Shown piece by piece: positions 15,734-27,249 of a stretch of DNA of 57,047 nt. Source of the DNA: Gemmatimonadaceae bacterium (GTDB lineage: Bacteria; Gemmatimonadota; Gemmatimonadetes; Gemmatimonadales; Gemmatimonadaceae); the NCBI GenBank assembly GCA_014377535.1, contig JACMPK010000086.1, positions 1 through 57,047 on the forward strand, in the 5' to 3' direction. The position numbers and the translations under genes were made by a program. Position 1 is the stretch's first letter, and the number at the start of each line of letters is the position of its first letter. The notes beneath the pieces were generated by a model, which searched no databases, had not been told where the DNA came from, and was given only the letters and a program-made list of their open reading frames with translations.

Positions 15734-17206
15734 TCAGACGCGCTTGCGCATGCGGGCGGAGAGCACGCCGAGCTGGTCGCGATACTTGGCCACGGTGCGT
15801 CGAGCGATGACGACGCCGCCCTGCTTCAGGATATCCACGATGGCCTGGTCGGTGAGCGGATCCTTTGCATCCTCGACGTCGACCAGCTTCTTGATCTGGT
15901 CCTTGATGCCGCGCGCCGACACGTCGTCGCCATCGGTGGTGGAGAGTCCGGACGAGAAGAAGAACTTCAGCGGCAGCACACCACGCGGTGTCTGCACGAA
16001 CTTCTCATTCGTCACGCGGCTCACCGTGGACTCGTGCATGCCGATCACCTCGGCCACCTCACGCAGCGTGAGCGGCTTGAGGTGCTGCACGCCCTTCTCG
16101 AAGAAGTCGCGCTGCCGCTCGACGATGTAGTTCATGACCTTCAGCATCGTCTGCCGGCGCTGCTCGATGGCCTGAATCATCCAGTGCGCGGAATTCATCT
16201 TGTTGGCAATGAAGTCCTTGCTCTCGGTGTCGTACTTCTTCTTGTCGCGCGCGATGTCCTGGTACGTGCGACTGAGCTTGAGCCGCGGCATGTTGCCGTC
16301 GTTGAGGTACACGACGTAGCGCCCGTCCACCTTGTCGACGACGAGGTCGGGGATGATGTAATGCTCGTTGTCGGGCGCGAACTTGAGGCCGGGCTTGGGG
16401 TCCAGCTTCGCGATCTGGTCGGCGACCGCCTGCACCTGCGATACCGGGATGCCGAACCGCTTGCCCATTTCGCTCCAGCGATGACCAATGAGTTCATCGA
16501 AGCCGTCGCGCACCAGCGCGTAGGCCACGCTGTCCTCGAGCTGCTGCATCGACAGCTGCAGCAGCAGGCACTCGCGCAGGTTCCGTGCGCCGACGCCGGG
16601 CGGGTCAAGTTGCTGGATCACCGGCAGCAGCGCCTCCACTTCCTCCATCGTGTACATGGGGAGTTCGCTGATGTCGACGTCGGCTTCCTCGGCCACACGC
16701 TGGACTTCGAGGTTCACGCCCTTGAGGATCTCGTCCAGCTCGCAGGAGAGGTACCCGTCCTCGTTGATGTTGCCCACGAACTCGTCGGCGAGATATGCCT
16801 CGCGCGGTGTGAGCTCAAGCATCTGCACCTGATCGCGGAGGTGGTCCATCAGGTCGCGTGACATGACCGTCACGGGCTCGATGTACTCGCGCTCCTCGTA
16901 CTCCTCCTTGCGGCCGCCGGTCTCGAAGCCGTCTTCAAGGATTTTCTGCCAGTCCATCTCGTCCGTGTTGTCGGCCTTCTGCTCCTCTGCCGTCGCGACT
17001 TCCTGCGTCTCCGTGCCGTCCTCGTTGTCCTCGTCCTCGGGGACGAGCTCGAGAAACGGGTTGACGAGCAATTCCTGCTGCAGGTGCTGTTGCAGGTCGA
17101 GCAGCGGCATGTAGAGAAGGTCCATCGCCTGATAAAGGCGCGGATTGACTTTCATCTCCTGGCGCATGGACGTGCTCTGGTTGAGCCCCGTCTTGTAACC
17201 GCTCAT
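15734..17206 (-). CDS. rpoN: RNA polymerase sigma-54 factor
   Basis: 490 residues with the full sigma-54 layout. Region I has leucine/glutamine repeats near 8-55 (MRQEMKVNPRLYQAMDLL, LQQHLQQELL). An acidic region II spans about 58-100. The core-binding domain is followed by a helix-turn-helix near 380 (TLREVAEVIGMHESTVSRV) and the RpoN box ARRTVAKYR near 468-476. It directs transcription from -24/-12 promoters with AAA+ activators, none of which is encoded in this window. It lies 43 bases after lptB, the same lptA-lptB-rpoN order as in E. coli, but the E. coli downstream genes (hpf, ptsN) are replaced by glycosyltransferases. A weak AGG ribosome site precedes the ATG. Confidence 0.95.
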   Translation of the reverse strand: MSGYKTGLNQSTSMRQEMKVNPRLYQAMDLLYMPLLDLQQHLQQELLVNPFLELVPEDEDNEDGTETQEVATAEEQKADNTDEMDWQKILEDGFETGGRKEEYEEREYIEPVTVMSRDLMDHLRDQVQMLELTPREAYLADEFVGNINEDGYLSCELDEILKGVNLEVQRVAEEADVDISELPMYTMEEVEALLPVIQQLDPPGVGARNLRECLLLQLSMQQLEDSVAYALVRDGFDELIGHRWSEMGKRFGIPVSQVQAVADQIAKLDPKPGLKFAPDNEHYIIPDLVVDKVDGRYVVYLNDGNMPRLKLSRTYQDIARDKKKYDTESKDFIANKMNSAHWMIQAIEQRRQTMLKVMNYIVERQRDFFEKGVQHLKPLTLREVAEVIGMHESTVSRVTNEKFVQTPRGVLPLKFFFSSGLSTTDGDDVSARGIKDQIKKLVDVEDAKDPLTDQAIVDILKQGGVVIARRTVAKYRDQLGVLSARMRKRV

Positions 17207-17249
17207 CGCACGCCTGCCGTGTGAATGGTACTAATCACGGTGTTCATCA

Positions 17250-18506
17250 TCATGCGATCACCGGCTTGACTTCGTCGCGGGAGAACCGGTCGCGCAGGCG
17301 CGCGGCGAGCGTGGGCCCGAGATACAGTTCAGCGACCGTGTCGTCGAACACGAGTTCACGCACGGTACCGGACACCTTCACCTGCCCGTCGAACATGATG
17401 TAGGCGCGATCCACGATGTCCAGCGTCTGCTCCACGTTGTGGTCCGAAATGAGGACGCCGATGCCGCGATGCCGCAGCCCGGCGACGATCGTCTGGATAT
17501 CGTGCACGGCGATCGGATCGACGCCGGCAAACGGCTCGTCGAGCATCATGAACTTCGGCTCCGTCACGAGCGCCCGCGTGATCTCGAGGCGTCGCCGCTC
17601 GCCGCCGGAGAGTGCGTATGCCTTGCTCTTGCGCAGGTGCTTGATGCTCAACTCATCCAGCAGCTGCTCCAGTCGCGCTGCCTTCTCGTCGCGCGGCAGA
17701 TTCCGCGTCTCGAGGATCGCCAGGATGTTCTCTTCCACGGTCAGCTTGCGGAAGATAGACGGTTCCTGCGAGAGGTAGCCGATACCGTTTCGCGCACGCT
17801 TGTACATCGGCATGTTGCTGATGTCCTCGCCGTCGAGGATGATCTGGCCACTCTGCGGCTGGATCAGCCCGACGATCATGTAGAACGTGGTCGTCTTGCC
17901 GGCACCATTGGGGCCGAGCAAGCCCACGATCTCCCCTTGACGCAGGTGCAGCGCGACGTTGTTCACGACGCTGCGCTTCTTGTACGTCTTGACGAGTCCC
18001 TTCACCTCGAGGCGGCTGGTGAGCTTGGCCTGCGTGCGGGGCGTGAACAACGGCACGCGACCCGGCTGCACGCGCACGACTTCCGTCGTCCGGCGGCGCA
18101 CCTCGGCGGTCACCTGCGCACGATGATCCTTCACGTCGCCCCAAACCTTGCGTACCACCTGAATCTTCGCGCCCGGCTGGTCGAGTCCTCCGACCGGAAG
18201 GGTCACCACGTCATCGGCGACGAGTCGCGGCAGCAACGTATCGCGCAGGTGCGAGCGTACCTGATCCAGGCTCAACTCACCGGCCGCACGTTCCGCGTCA
18301 CGACCAGCGGCCTTCTCGAGCAGCAGGTGATCTTCGCGATAGATCACGGCCACCTCATCGAAACGTGCGGCGCCGCTGTCGTCGGCCGCCGCCATCAATG
18401 CGTGCAGTGCCATGACGGGTGAGCGATCATGCGGCGCATAGTGCTCGATGAGCGCGCGGATGCGCGCTGGAAGCTCTTCGTCAGACGGCGTCGGCTGATC
18501 GATCAT
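17250..18506 (-). CDS. lptB: LPS export ABC transporter ATPase LptB with long N-terminal extension
   Basis: 418 residues; ordinary LptB is about 240. The ABC domain begins near residue 166 ([13 protein letters not shown]). It holds Walker [10 protein letters not shown] at 198-206, Q-loop [13 protein letters not shown] near 244-256, signature LSGGERRR at 299-306, Walker [14 protein letters not shown] at 319-331 and H-loop H356. These are close to LptB, which powers LPS extraction with LptF/LptG. The first ~165 residues are an extension I do not recognise, with acidic helices first and then a basic stretch. It is read in the same frame without a stop, and ATG 18506 overlaps the lptA stop (ATGA). 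An internal start for a normal-length form is possible but not evident. Confidence 0.9.
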   Translation of the reverse strand: MIDQPTPSDEELPARIRALIEHYAPHDRSPVMALHALMAAADDSGAARFDEVAVIYREDHLLLEKAAGRDAERAAGELSLDQVRSHLRDTLLPRLVADDVVTLPVGGLDQPGAKIQVVRKVWGDVKDHRAQVTAEVRRRTTEVVRVQPGRVPLFTPRTQAKLTSRLEVKGLVKTYKKRSVVNNVALHLRQGEIVGLLGPNGAGKTTTFYMIVGLIQPQSGQIILDGEDISNMPMYKRARNGIGYLSQEPSIFRKLTVEENILAILETRNLPRDEKAARLEQLLDELSIKHLRKSKAYALSGGERRRLEITRALVTEPKFMMLDEPFAGVDPIAVHDIQTIVAGLRHRGIGVLISDHNVEQTLDIVDRAYIMFDGQVKVSGTVRELVFDDTVAELYLGPTLAARLRDRFSRDEVKPVIA

Positions 18507-20101
18507 GGGCGACCCGGTGTGGTGCGTGGAGTGCGGGCGGCAGCGGGTTTCGCGGCAGGTTTCGCGGCAGGTTTCGCGGCGGGTGAAGCTGGAATCACGA
18601 TCGGTACGCCGGGTATGCGCGCAGGCAAGCTGGTGTCCGGCAGTGAATCACGAGGCACCGCGTCGAGCACCGGCTCGAGGTAGACGCCGACGGCGTGCTC
18701 GTCGATCTGCACCTTCGACACGCCAGTGGAATCCATCACGACCGTGATGCGATCGCCACGGGCGTAGTTGATCCCCGGACGTGCGGGCGTGCTGCCCTGC
18801 GCCGAGACCTGATAGCGGGAGCTTGCGTTGCCGATAGACTGCATCTCCCTCAACCGCGGCTTGACGGTGGCGGTGTCGGCACTCGTTGCTGCGACGGCAG
18901 TGGCGGGAGCCGCGGCCTGCGCGGTGTCGGCGCGCGCCGCGCGTGTCCTGCTGCGACCGACAGGCTTCGGTGCTGCTGGTGCCGTTGTTGACGGGACGCG
19001 CGCAGTCGCTGGTCTGGCTGCGCCGCGCGACGTGGAGTCGAAGAAGGCGAAGATGGTGTCGCCCTTCAGCCAGTCCTTCTCGCCGGTGCGCACGGTGGCC
19101 GTGTCAGGCATCGTGGTTGCGACAGCCTTGCGGAACGCACGGACTTCACGCAGCTGCTGGTCGGGCATGCGCACCGCGAGCGAATCCGCGATGAGGTCGC
19201 GGTCGGGCGAGATGGCTCGGGCACGTGACGCCCCCCAGCTGTACGCCGCCTGCGCCTTGTTGCGATCGACGCGCAGGCCGATGGTGTCGGAGGTGAGCAG
19301 CAGGTCCTCGCTGGTAACGCGCGCGCCCGCCTGCGCAAGCACGCGCTGCACGATGCGATTCCGCGTGTAGAGCTCCACCTGCCGCCCGCGCAGCGTGTAC
19401 CCTCGCGCGCCCTTGCCGATGATCACCGGCTGCACCATCAGCCGTGCGAGCTCGCGCCCGCTGTCGAGAAATGCCGAGTCGCTGCGTGCATCGAGGTCGC
19501 TGCGCGTGATCTCCACCCGGCCACCGGCATAAACCAGCGAATCGTTTTCGGTGGTGATCTGATTCGCCGTCATCTGCACCGGCTCACCAGTTTTGCCCGT
19601 CGAATCGCGCTGTGCAAGCCAGAGTCGCGGACGCTGCACCGCCTCGAGGCGCGCTGACGGACGCAAGCCTCGCACGGCGCGGTAGTACGTCGCCTGCGGA
19701 CCACGCATGACCGATCCGCTTGGCAGCGTGGCTTCCACGTTGCCCGTCGCCAGCAGGCGCTCGTCGGCCTGGAAATAATTCATCTGGTCGCTGCTCACCT
19801 TCACGCGAGGCTCGCTGTAGCGCACGTTGCCGAGCAGGTACAGGACCTGTGCCTGCTGATACCATTCGGCGCTGTCGGCAAACAGGCGGACGTCCTGGTT
19901 CAGGCAGCGCGCTTCCACGCGGCCGCCGATGAACACGTTGCGCGGCCCGTTTGGCGACGACGACGTGGTGGTCAGGCGGACCGAGTCGTTCGCAGGACGC
20001 AGCTCGATGTTGCAGCGCCCACCCACCGCCTGCGCGCGAACGGAACCGGCCGCACCAGCGGCCAGCACCAAGGTCAGGATTGCGTGCACGACGCGTGTCA
20101 T
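18503..20101 (-). CDS. lptA: LptA/OstA-like LPS transport periplasmic protein
   Basis: 532 residues, much longer than E. coli LptA (~185). A signal peptide (about 1-23, ending SVRAQA) is followed by OstA/LptA beta-jellyroll repeats such as [41 protein letters not shown] and [18 protein letters not shown]. This style is like the larger OstA-like proteins of Bacteroidetes and relatives. The C-terminal ~150 residues are low-complexity Ala/Pro/Thr with a KPAA repeat at the end. It should bridge LPS from LptB2FGC to the outer membrane. ATG 20101 overlaps the lptC stop (ATGA), and the end overlaps lptB. Whether the tail is folded is unclear. Confidence 0.85.
   Translation of the reverse strand: MTRVVHAILTLVLAAGAAGSVRAQAVGGRCNIELRPANDSVRLTTTSSSPNGPRNVFIGGRVEARCLNQDVRLFADSAEWYQQAQVLYLLGNVRYSEPRVKVSSDQMNYFQADERLLATGNVEATLPSGSVMRGPQATYYRAVRGLRPSARLEAVQRPRLWLAQRDSTGKTGEPVQMTANQITTENDSLVYAGGRVEITRSDLDARSDSAFLDSGRELARLMVQPVIIGKGARGYTLRGRQVELYTRNRIVQRVLAQAGARVTSEDLLLTSDTIGLRVDRNKAQAAYSWGASRARAISPDRDLIADSLAVRMPDQQLREVRAFRKAVATTMPDTATVRTGEKDWLKGDTIFAFFDSTSRGAARPATARVPSTTAPAAPKPVGRSRTRAARADTAQAAAPATAVAATSADTATVKPRLREMQSIGNASSRYQVSAQGSTPARPGINYARGDRITVVMDSTGVSKVQIDEHAVGVYLEPVLDAVPRDSLPDTSLPARIPGVPIVIPASPAAKPAAKPAAKPAAARTPRTTPGRP
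18543..18578 (+). repeat. 12-bp tandem repeat in the lptA C-terminus
   Basis: Three consecutive 12-bp units (GCGGGTTTCGCG, then GCAGGTTTCGCG twice) encode the A-K-P-A repeats near the end of LptA on the minus strand. Length changes in multiples of 12 would keep the frame. Confidence 0.85.
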
Positions 20102-20757
20102 GGCTTCACCGGCGGCGTGACGCCGGCAGCTGGCGGAACTGTCGGCGGTGCCGTGATCGGTGCGTCGCTGCGGAACATGGGCGTCGATCCGCGGCCTGAC
20201 GGCAGTACGATGCTCGCCCCGGTGCCGCGAGACAGCTTTCGCACCTTCACGCTCAGCATCTGCGGATCGCTCTCGAAGCCGATGCCCTCCAGTCGGCGTT
20301 CACCCTCGATCAGCACGAACGGGCTATCGGAAACGATCTGGTTCCGGAACTGCTCGAAGCGCACCATCGGCGACATCAGGCGCTTGCCGTCGACACCGAC
20401 GATCACCACGTTCTGTCGTGCTTCCATCACGTTCGCGCGAGTGTTGTACGTGCCGCGACGTGAGGTGAGCACGCCGCTTCGCGCACCGTCCTTGTCGAAG
20501 AACGTCGTCGACACCACGCGCAACTCGGCGCGCGTGTTCTCGTCGAAGAAGAAACCGGTGTCAGCCGACAGCTCCGCGCGCTGCACGCCGCGGTCAGTCA
20601 GGATGATGCTCATCTTGTACATTATCTGATCCGCGGAATCGGCGGTTGTCGCGGCGCGCGCCACGGTCGCCTTCTGGTCGCGTCGGCACCCGACGACGGC
20701 GGCAACCGACAGCAGCGCGAGCAGCATCGTCGCGCGGCGAGCTGGTGGCCGGTGCAT
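20098..20757 (-). CDS. lptC: LPS export system protein LptC
   Basis: 219 residues. The N-terminus has a lipobox-like end, LLSVAAVVGC, with Cys 24, so the protein may be a lipoprotein instead of the helix-anchored form of E. coli. The body is one OstA-like jellyroll: AELSADTGFFFDENTRAELR, a TSRRGTYNTRANVMEA strand pair and NVVIVGVDGKRLMSP. The C-terminus is Pro-rich. It passes LPS from LptFG to LptA. It sits in the conserved kdsD-kdsC / lptC-lptA-lptB neighbourhood. ATG 20757 shares one base with the kdsD stop. Confidence 0.85.
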   Translation of the reverse strand: MHRPPARRATMLLALLSVAAVVGCRRDQKATVARAATTADSADQIMYKMSIILTDRGVQRAELSADTGFFFDENTRAELRVVSTTFFDKDGARSGVLTSRRGTYNTRANVMEARQNVVIVGVDGKRLMSPMVRFEQFRNQIVSDSPFVLIEGERRLEGIGFESDPQMLSVKVRKLSRGTGASIVLPSGRGSTPMFRSDAPITAPPTVPPAAGVTPPVKP

Positions 20758-21722
20758 CAGACCACCCCTGCGCGCAGCAGGTCGTGCAGGTGCACCACGC
20801 CGACCAGGCGATCGTGGCCATTCAGCACTGGCATCGCCATGATACCGAAACGCTCCATGCGGTGAACAACACCGCTCGCGAGTTCATCGGCACGCGCCGT
20901 ACGCGGTGTCCGCGTCATCACGTCGGCGACCGGCACGTCGAACGAGTCAGTGCGATGCTCGAGCAGCCGCGCCAGGTCGCCCGCGGTGACGACGCCGCTG
21001 ACGACACCCTCGCCGGTGCTCAGCACCACGAGGCCGCGTCGCTCAGCGAGTGGAACGAGCGCCTCGCGCATGGTGGCTGTGACCGGCAGCACGGGCAAGT
21101 GTTCGTTTTCCATCACATCGGCGACGGTCGTCAACAGCTTCTTGCCAAGTGCGCCGCCCGGATGCAGCCGCGCAAAATCCTCGCGGCGGAATCCCTTGTG
21201 TTCCAGCAGCGTCACGGCCAGCGCATCTCCCAGCGCAAGTGCCGCCGTCGTACTCGTCGTCGGCGCGAGATCATGCGGGCACGCTTCCTCGGTCACGCCG
21301 GAATCGAGCGTCGCGTCGGCTGCGCGCGCAAGGGTCGACTGCAGCTCGCCCGTGATTGCGATGACGCCGACCCCAAGCCGTTTCAGTTCCTGCAGCAGTG
21401 GCATCAGCTCCGCCGTCTCGCCACTCTTGGACAGCAGGATCGCAACGTCATCCGGCCCGACGATGCCAAGGTCGCCATGCACGCTCTCGACCGGGTGCAG
21501 GAACGTCGCTGGCGTGCCGGTGCTGGTCAGCGTCGCGGCGATCTTTCGACCGATCAGCCCTGACTTGCCCACGCCCGCCACGATCACGCGACCACGCGAT
21601 CGCGCGATGAGGTGCACCGCACGCGCGAAGCCGCCATCGAGGCGCGCTTCAACCGCCGCGATCGCCTCGCGTTCCAGGCGCAGGACACGCACGCCACGCA
21701 TCACGAGATCGCCGTCCATCAT
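20757..21722 (-). CDS. kdsD: Arabinose-5-phosphate isomerase
   Basis: About 321 residues. A SIS domain (about 1-190) shows VGKSGLIGRKIA at 51-62, HPVESVHGDLG at 76-86 and the phosphate-binding LSKSGETAE at 97-105. Two CBS motifs follow (about 205-320, for example ADVMTRTPRTA and MAMPVLNGHDRLVGVVH). It isomerises ribulose-5-phosphate to arabinose-5-phosphate, the first committed step to Kdo. The sequence begins ATGATG; the first ATG (21722) overlaps the kdsC stop as ATGA. Upstream in-frame sequence to 21782 is non-homologous. Confidence 0.93.
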   Translation of the reverse strand: MMDGDLVMRGVRVLRLEREAIAAVEARLDGGFARAVHLIARSRGRVIVAGVGKSGLIGRKIAATLTSTGTPATFLHPVESVHGDLGIVGPDDVAILLSKSGETAELMPLLQELKRLGVGVIAITGELQSTLARAADATLDSGVTEEACPHDLAPTTSTTAALALGDALAVTLLEHKGFRREDFARLHPGGALGKKLLTTVADVMENEHLPVLPVTATMREALVPLAERRGLVVLSTGEGVVSGVVTAGDLARLLEHRTDSFDVPVADVMTRTPRTARADELASGVVHRMERFGIMAMPVLNGHDRLVGVVHLHDLLRAGVV

Positions 21723-22300
21723 GCGGCCGGTGGGTCGGGACGAGCACTCTCTTGCACGTACGCCGCCACCAGACCGGCCCACTGCCCTCGCGCATGCAGC
21801 AGCAACTCGGCAAACTCGCGCGCAGCACCGCGCCCGCCCTCCCGGGTAAGCTGCACCGCGGCCACGGCCTTCACTTCTGCGACGGAGTTCGACGGCGCCG
21901 CAGCCAGCGCCACGCGCTGCATGATGGCGATATCCGCGAGATCGTCGCCCATGAACGCCATCGCATCCATCGGCACGTTCAGCTGCTCGCCCAACGCACG
22001 CAACGCAGGCACCTTTCGCAGTCCCTGCGCCTGTACGACATGCTCCACGCCAAGTTCCGTCGCACGCAGTGCCGTCGCAGCCGAGTGTCGCGCTGAGACG
22101 AATGCCACGATGATGCCCGCGCGGCGCAGCATCACGATGCCCAGGCCATCCTGGATGTCGAAGCGCTTCAACTCGAGCCGCGCGTCGGATTCACCACCGC
22201 CAGGCACCCCGCCGATGTAGACGCCGTTGTCCGTCAACGTGCCATCGACGTCGAACGCCACCAGCGCGATGCGGGTCGCGATCATCGGATCGATGCTCAC
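21719..22300 (-). CDS. kdsC: 3-deoxy-D-manno-octulosonate 8-phosphate phosphatase
   Basis: 193 residues, a HAD enzyme without a cap (C0 class) as in KdsC. Motif I is FDVDGTLTDNG at 16-26, followed by RFDIQDGLGIVMLRRAG, the Ser of FVSARHS, and the Mg2+-binding MGDDLADI. It removes phosphate from Kdo-8-P. Its start overlaps kdsA and its stop overlaps kdsD, each by four bases, placing three consecutive Kdo steps in one coupled block. Confidence 0.93.
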   Translation of the reverse strand: MSIDPMIATRIALVAFDVDGTLTDNGVYIGGVPGGGESDARLELKRFDIQDGLGIVMLRRAGIIVAFVSARHSAATALRATELGVEHVVQAQGLRKVPALRALGEQLNVPMDAMAFMGDDLADIAIMQRVALAAAPSNSVAEVKAVAAVQLTREGGRGAAREFAELLLHARGQWAGLVAAYVQESARPDPPAA

Positions 22301-23118
22301 CGGTTCACCAGTGACCAGAGTTCGACGGCTCGGTCGATCAGCGCAGGGAACGTCTCCAGAAGCACCATGTTCGGGCCGTCGCTCGGTGCATGATCAGGGT
22401 CGGGATGCGTCTCGATGAACAGGCCTTGTGCGCCCGCCGACAGCGCCGCGAGCATCAATGGCGGAATGCACTCGCGCAGCCCGCCACTGGCACCAGCGTC
22501 GCCGCGCCCGGGCTGCTGCACGCTGTGCGTCGCATCGTAGATCACCGGTGCGTTCGTGGCGTCGCGCATGCGCGAGAAGTTGCGCATGTCCACCACCAGG
22601 TCGCCGTAACCGAAGAATGTGCCTCGTTCGGTCACCGCGAGCGTCGCGGCATCGCCGTGAGGCGACGTGCTGCGCACCTTTGCCACCGCGCCCTTCATCC
22701 CCTCGGGCTGCAGCCACTGGCCCTTCTTGATGTTCACCGGCTTGCCCGTGCGTCCCGCCGCTTCCAGCAGGTCGGTCTGGCGGCAGAGAAACGCAGGAAT
22801 CTGCAGCACGTCGCAAACCTCGGCCGCGATCGCGCACTGCTCCGGCAGGTGCACGTCAGTAAGCACCCGCAGCCCTGTTTCGCGCTTCACCGTCGCCAGT
22901 GCCTCGAGACCACGCTCGAGGCCAAGGCCCCGTGTCGCACCGGAGTTCGAGCGGTTCGCCTTGTCGAAACTCGCTTTGTAAATCACGCCACCAGGCACGC
23001 GCTCGCCAACGCGCGCGAGTACCGAGGCGATGCGCAGGTTCAGCGCATCGTCCTCGGCCTGACAGGGACCAGCAATCAGGAAGAGTCTGTCGGACGGAAA
23101 CAGCGGGGCCGGTTCCAT
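22297..23118 (-). CDS. kdsA: 3-deoxy-8-phosphooctulonate synthase
   Basis: About 273 residues from ATG 23118, which has GAGG three bases upstream and lies five bases after the pyrG stop. It condenses phosphoenolpyruvate with arabinose-5-phosphate to Kdo-8-P. Family blocks are LFLIAGPCQAEDD (12-24), YKASFDKANRS (47-57), VLTDVHLPEQ, DVLQIPAFLCRQTDLL, NIKKGQWL and IETHPDPDHAPSDGPN. Cys 19 stands where E. coli KdsA has Asn 26; by analogy with Aquifex KdsA this indicates the metal-dependent class. The longer open frame to 23265 is not homologous. Confidence 0.94.
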   Translation of the reverse strand: MEPAPLFPSDRLFLIAGPCQAEDDALNLRIASVLARVGERVPGGVIYKASFDKANRSNSGATRGLGLERGLEALATVKRETGLRVLTDVHLPEQCAIAAEVCDVLQIPAFLCRQTDLLEAAGRTGKPVNIKKGQWLQPEGMKGAVAKVRSTSPHGDAATLAVTERGTFFGYGDLVVDMRNFSRMRDATNAPVIYDATHSVQQPGRGDAGASGGLRECIPPLMLAALSAGAQGLFIETHPDPDHAPSDGPNMVLLETFPALIDRAVELWSLVNR

Positions 23119-23123
23119 GTGCC

Positions 23124-25563
<2,440 letters not shown>

Positions 25564-25567
<4 letters not shown>

Positions 25568-25623
25568 GCGAACATCCACGTCGTGTCGTTCTCGGCAAGA
25601 ATCATTCCAGTAACGTAGGCCAT
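25564..25623 (-). CDS. Possible 19-residue leader-type ORF before kdsB
   Basis: ATG 25623 to TGA 25564 encodes MAYVTGMILAENDTTWMFA. Its stop overlaps the kdsB GTG as GTGA, exactly like proven gene junctions in this region. A second in-frame ATG at 25605 overlaps the stop of the small frame at 25602-25709 (ATGA). Third positions are about 70% G/C. GGGCGG stands two bases before the first ATG, rather close for a ribosome site. It could be a real micro-protein, a translational-coupling leader or chance. Confidence 0.3.
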
Positions 25624-25709
25624 GACCGCCCAATGGCAATGGCACCAAGGTCATAGCCGAGATCGCGAATTGCGATCAGTGAATCGAGGCACGTCACGAG
25701 CGCGATCAC
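25602..25709 (-). CDS. Possible 35-residue hydrophobic micro-protein after trpG
   Basis: A GTG at 25709 opens a 35-residue frame rich in Leu/Ile (ALVTCLDSLIAIRDLGYDLG, ending RSWPTLLE). The frame is open further upstream into trpG. Its TGA overlaps an ATG of the following small frame. G/C at third positions is only about 60%, lower than the flanking genes, which argues against it. Also in this gap, GATCGC/GCGATC forms a small hairpin at 25661-25677. No family recognised. Confidence 0.22.
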   Translation of the reverse strand: MIALVTCLDSLIAIRDLGYDLGAIAIGRSWPTLLE

Positions 25710-25732
25710 ACTATCAAGCCTGACGCGATCGA

Positions 25733-26341
25733 TCAGCCTCGAGCCAGTGATCGAAGGCCCTGCCTGCTGCGAGACAGGCGCAGGAAATTCGTCAGCAACG
25801 CCTTGCCGCCGACGGTCAGCACGGACTCCGGATGAAACTGCACCCCCCACACCGGATGCTCCCGGTGACGCATGGCGTGGATCTCGTCAGCGGAGTCGAT
25901 GGCGCGTGCCGTGACCTCGAGACAGGCGGGCAGTGTGGATGGCTGCACGACCAGCGAGTGATATCGCATCACCCGCAAGGGCGACGGCAAGCCGAGGAAC
26001 AGGTCACTGCCGTCGTGGACGAGGTCGGACGTCTTGCCGTGCATCACCCTGTCGGCCCTGACCACCGCGCCACCGTACGCCTCGCCGATAGCCTGATGGC
26101 CGAGGCAGACACCCAGCATCGGGATCGTGGCGCCCCAGCGCTCGATGACGGGAATCGTGATCCCGGCCTCCCGCGGCGTGCACGGACCGGGCGAGAGCAC
26201 GATTGCTTCAGGCTGCATGTCGCCGATCGCCGCGACCGTGAGCGCGTCGTTCCGGTGCACCTCGAGCGTCTCGCCAAGCTCGCCGAGGTACTGCACCAGG
26301 TTGTACGTGAACGAGTCGTAATTGTCGAGGATCAGGATCAT
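25733..26341 (-). CDS. trpG: Glutamine amidotransferase subunit of anthranilate/aminodeoxychorismate synthase
   Basis: 202 residues, class I glutamine amidotransferase of the TrpG/PabA type. It shows [18 protein letters not shown] at 4-21, [11 protein letters not shown] at 50-60, nucleophile C79 in [16 protein letters not shown], and H170/E172 in QFHPES. It releases ammonia from glutamine for TrpE or PabB. No trpE or pabB partner is in the window, so TrpG and PabA cannot be distinguished; one protein often serves both. ATG 26341 overlaps the xerD stop (ATGA). Confidence 0.9.
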   Translation of the reverse strand: MILILDNYDSFTYNLVQYLGELGETLEVHRNDALTVAAIGDMQPEAIVLSPGPCTPREAGITIPVIERWGATIPMLGVCLGHQAIGEAYGGAVVRADRVMHGKTSDLVHDGSDLFLGLPSPLRVMRYHSLVVQPSTLPACLEVTARAIDSADEIHAMRHREHPVWGVQFHPESVLTVGGKALLTNFLRLSRSRQGLRSLARG

Positions 26342-27249
26342 GCGCGGGGATGGAACTGGCGGTGAATCTGCTGCAGGTACGTCCGATCGACCTGCGTATA
26401 CAGCTGTGTCGTCGCGATGTCGGCGTGACCCAGCATGTCCTGCACGGCGCGCAAGTCCGCGCCACCTTCCAGCAGGTGGGTGGCAAACGAGTGGCGCAAC
26501 GTGTGCGGCGTGACGTGAGTGGTGATACCCGCGAGGTCAACGTACTTCCGCAGCAGCTTCCACGCGCCCATGCGCGATAGCGAGCCACCGCGCGAATTCA
26601 CGAACAACGTGGAGGTCGGCGCGTCGCGCACGAGGCTTGGACGCAGCTCGCGCGTGTAGATCGCGACGGCGGCGAGCGCGCGTCGCCCGACAGGCACGAG
26701 ACGTTCCTTGTTGCCCTTGCCCACGACCCGCACGATGCGGTCGTCCATGCGAATGTCACCGATGCCCATCGTGATCCACTCGCTCACGCGCAATCCGGCA
26801 CCATAGGCTACCTCGAACAAGGCACGATCACGAAACGCGAGGCGCTCGTCGAGTGAGATGGAGCCGATGATCCGGTCGACTTCCTCGGGTGAGAGGATGT
26901 CAGGCAGCGTGCGCCACTTCTTCGGCGTCTCGAGCTGCTCGCTGGGGTCGTTCGTGATGTACGACTCGCCGACGAGGAAGCGGAAGAAACCGCGCACCGC
27001 GCTGATCATGCGGCTGACGGACGCCGGCGCGAGCCCCAGGTCCACCAGATGATGAATGAAGCCGCGCAACCGGCGCGAGTCGATTTGCGCCGGTGCCGGA
27101 CCGCCGTGCGCCGCGAGATACTCGTGCAGGCGATGCAGATCGCGTCCGTATGCGTCGATGGTACGCGGCGATGAGCCCTGCTCCAGGGTGAGGGCATCCA
27201 GCCACGCGTCCGCGAGCTGCAACGGATGCGCGGCCCTGACGTCGATCAC
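26338..27249 (-). CDS. xerD: Site-specific tyrosine recombinase XerD
   Basis: About 303 residues from GTG 27249, which overlaps the dedA stop (GTGA); this gives the usual XerD length. The N-terminal SAM-like DNA-binding domain covers about 8-100. The catalytic domain has R154 (AGLRVSE), K178 (VVGKGNKER), H249 and R252 ([17 protein letters not shown]), H275 ([13 protein letters not shown]) and the nucleophile Y284. With XerC it resolves chromosome dimers at dif; a candidate dif site lies about 18 kb away at 8358-8385. XerC and XerD are similar, so the subtype call is less sure than the family. Confidence 0.9.
   Translation of the reverse strand: MIDVRAAHPLQLADAWLDALTLEQGSSPRTIDAYGRDLHRLHEYLAAHGGPAPAQIDSRRLRGFIHHLVDLGLAPASVSRMISAVRGFFRFLVGESYITNDPSEQLETPKKWRTLPDILSPEEVDRIIGSISLDERLAFRDRALFEVAYGAGLRVSEWITMGIGDIRMDDRIVRVVGKGNKERLVPVGRRALAAVAIYTRELRPSLVRDAPTSTLFVNSRGGSLSRMGAWKLLRKYVDLAGITTHVTPHTLRHSFATHLLEGGADLRAVQDMLGHADIATTQLYTQVDRTYLQQIHRQFHPRA

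Noticed and set aside
14616-16130. 504-residue plus-strand open frame opposite GT2 and rpoN
   Set aside because: Same shadow effect; the minus-strand genes carry clear motifs (VDDGSKDDT, RpoN box).
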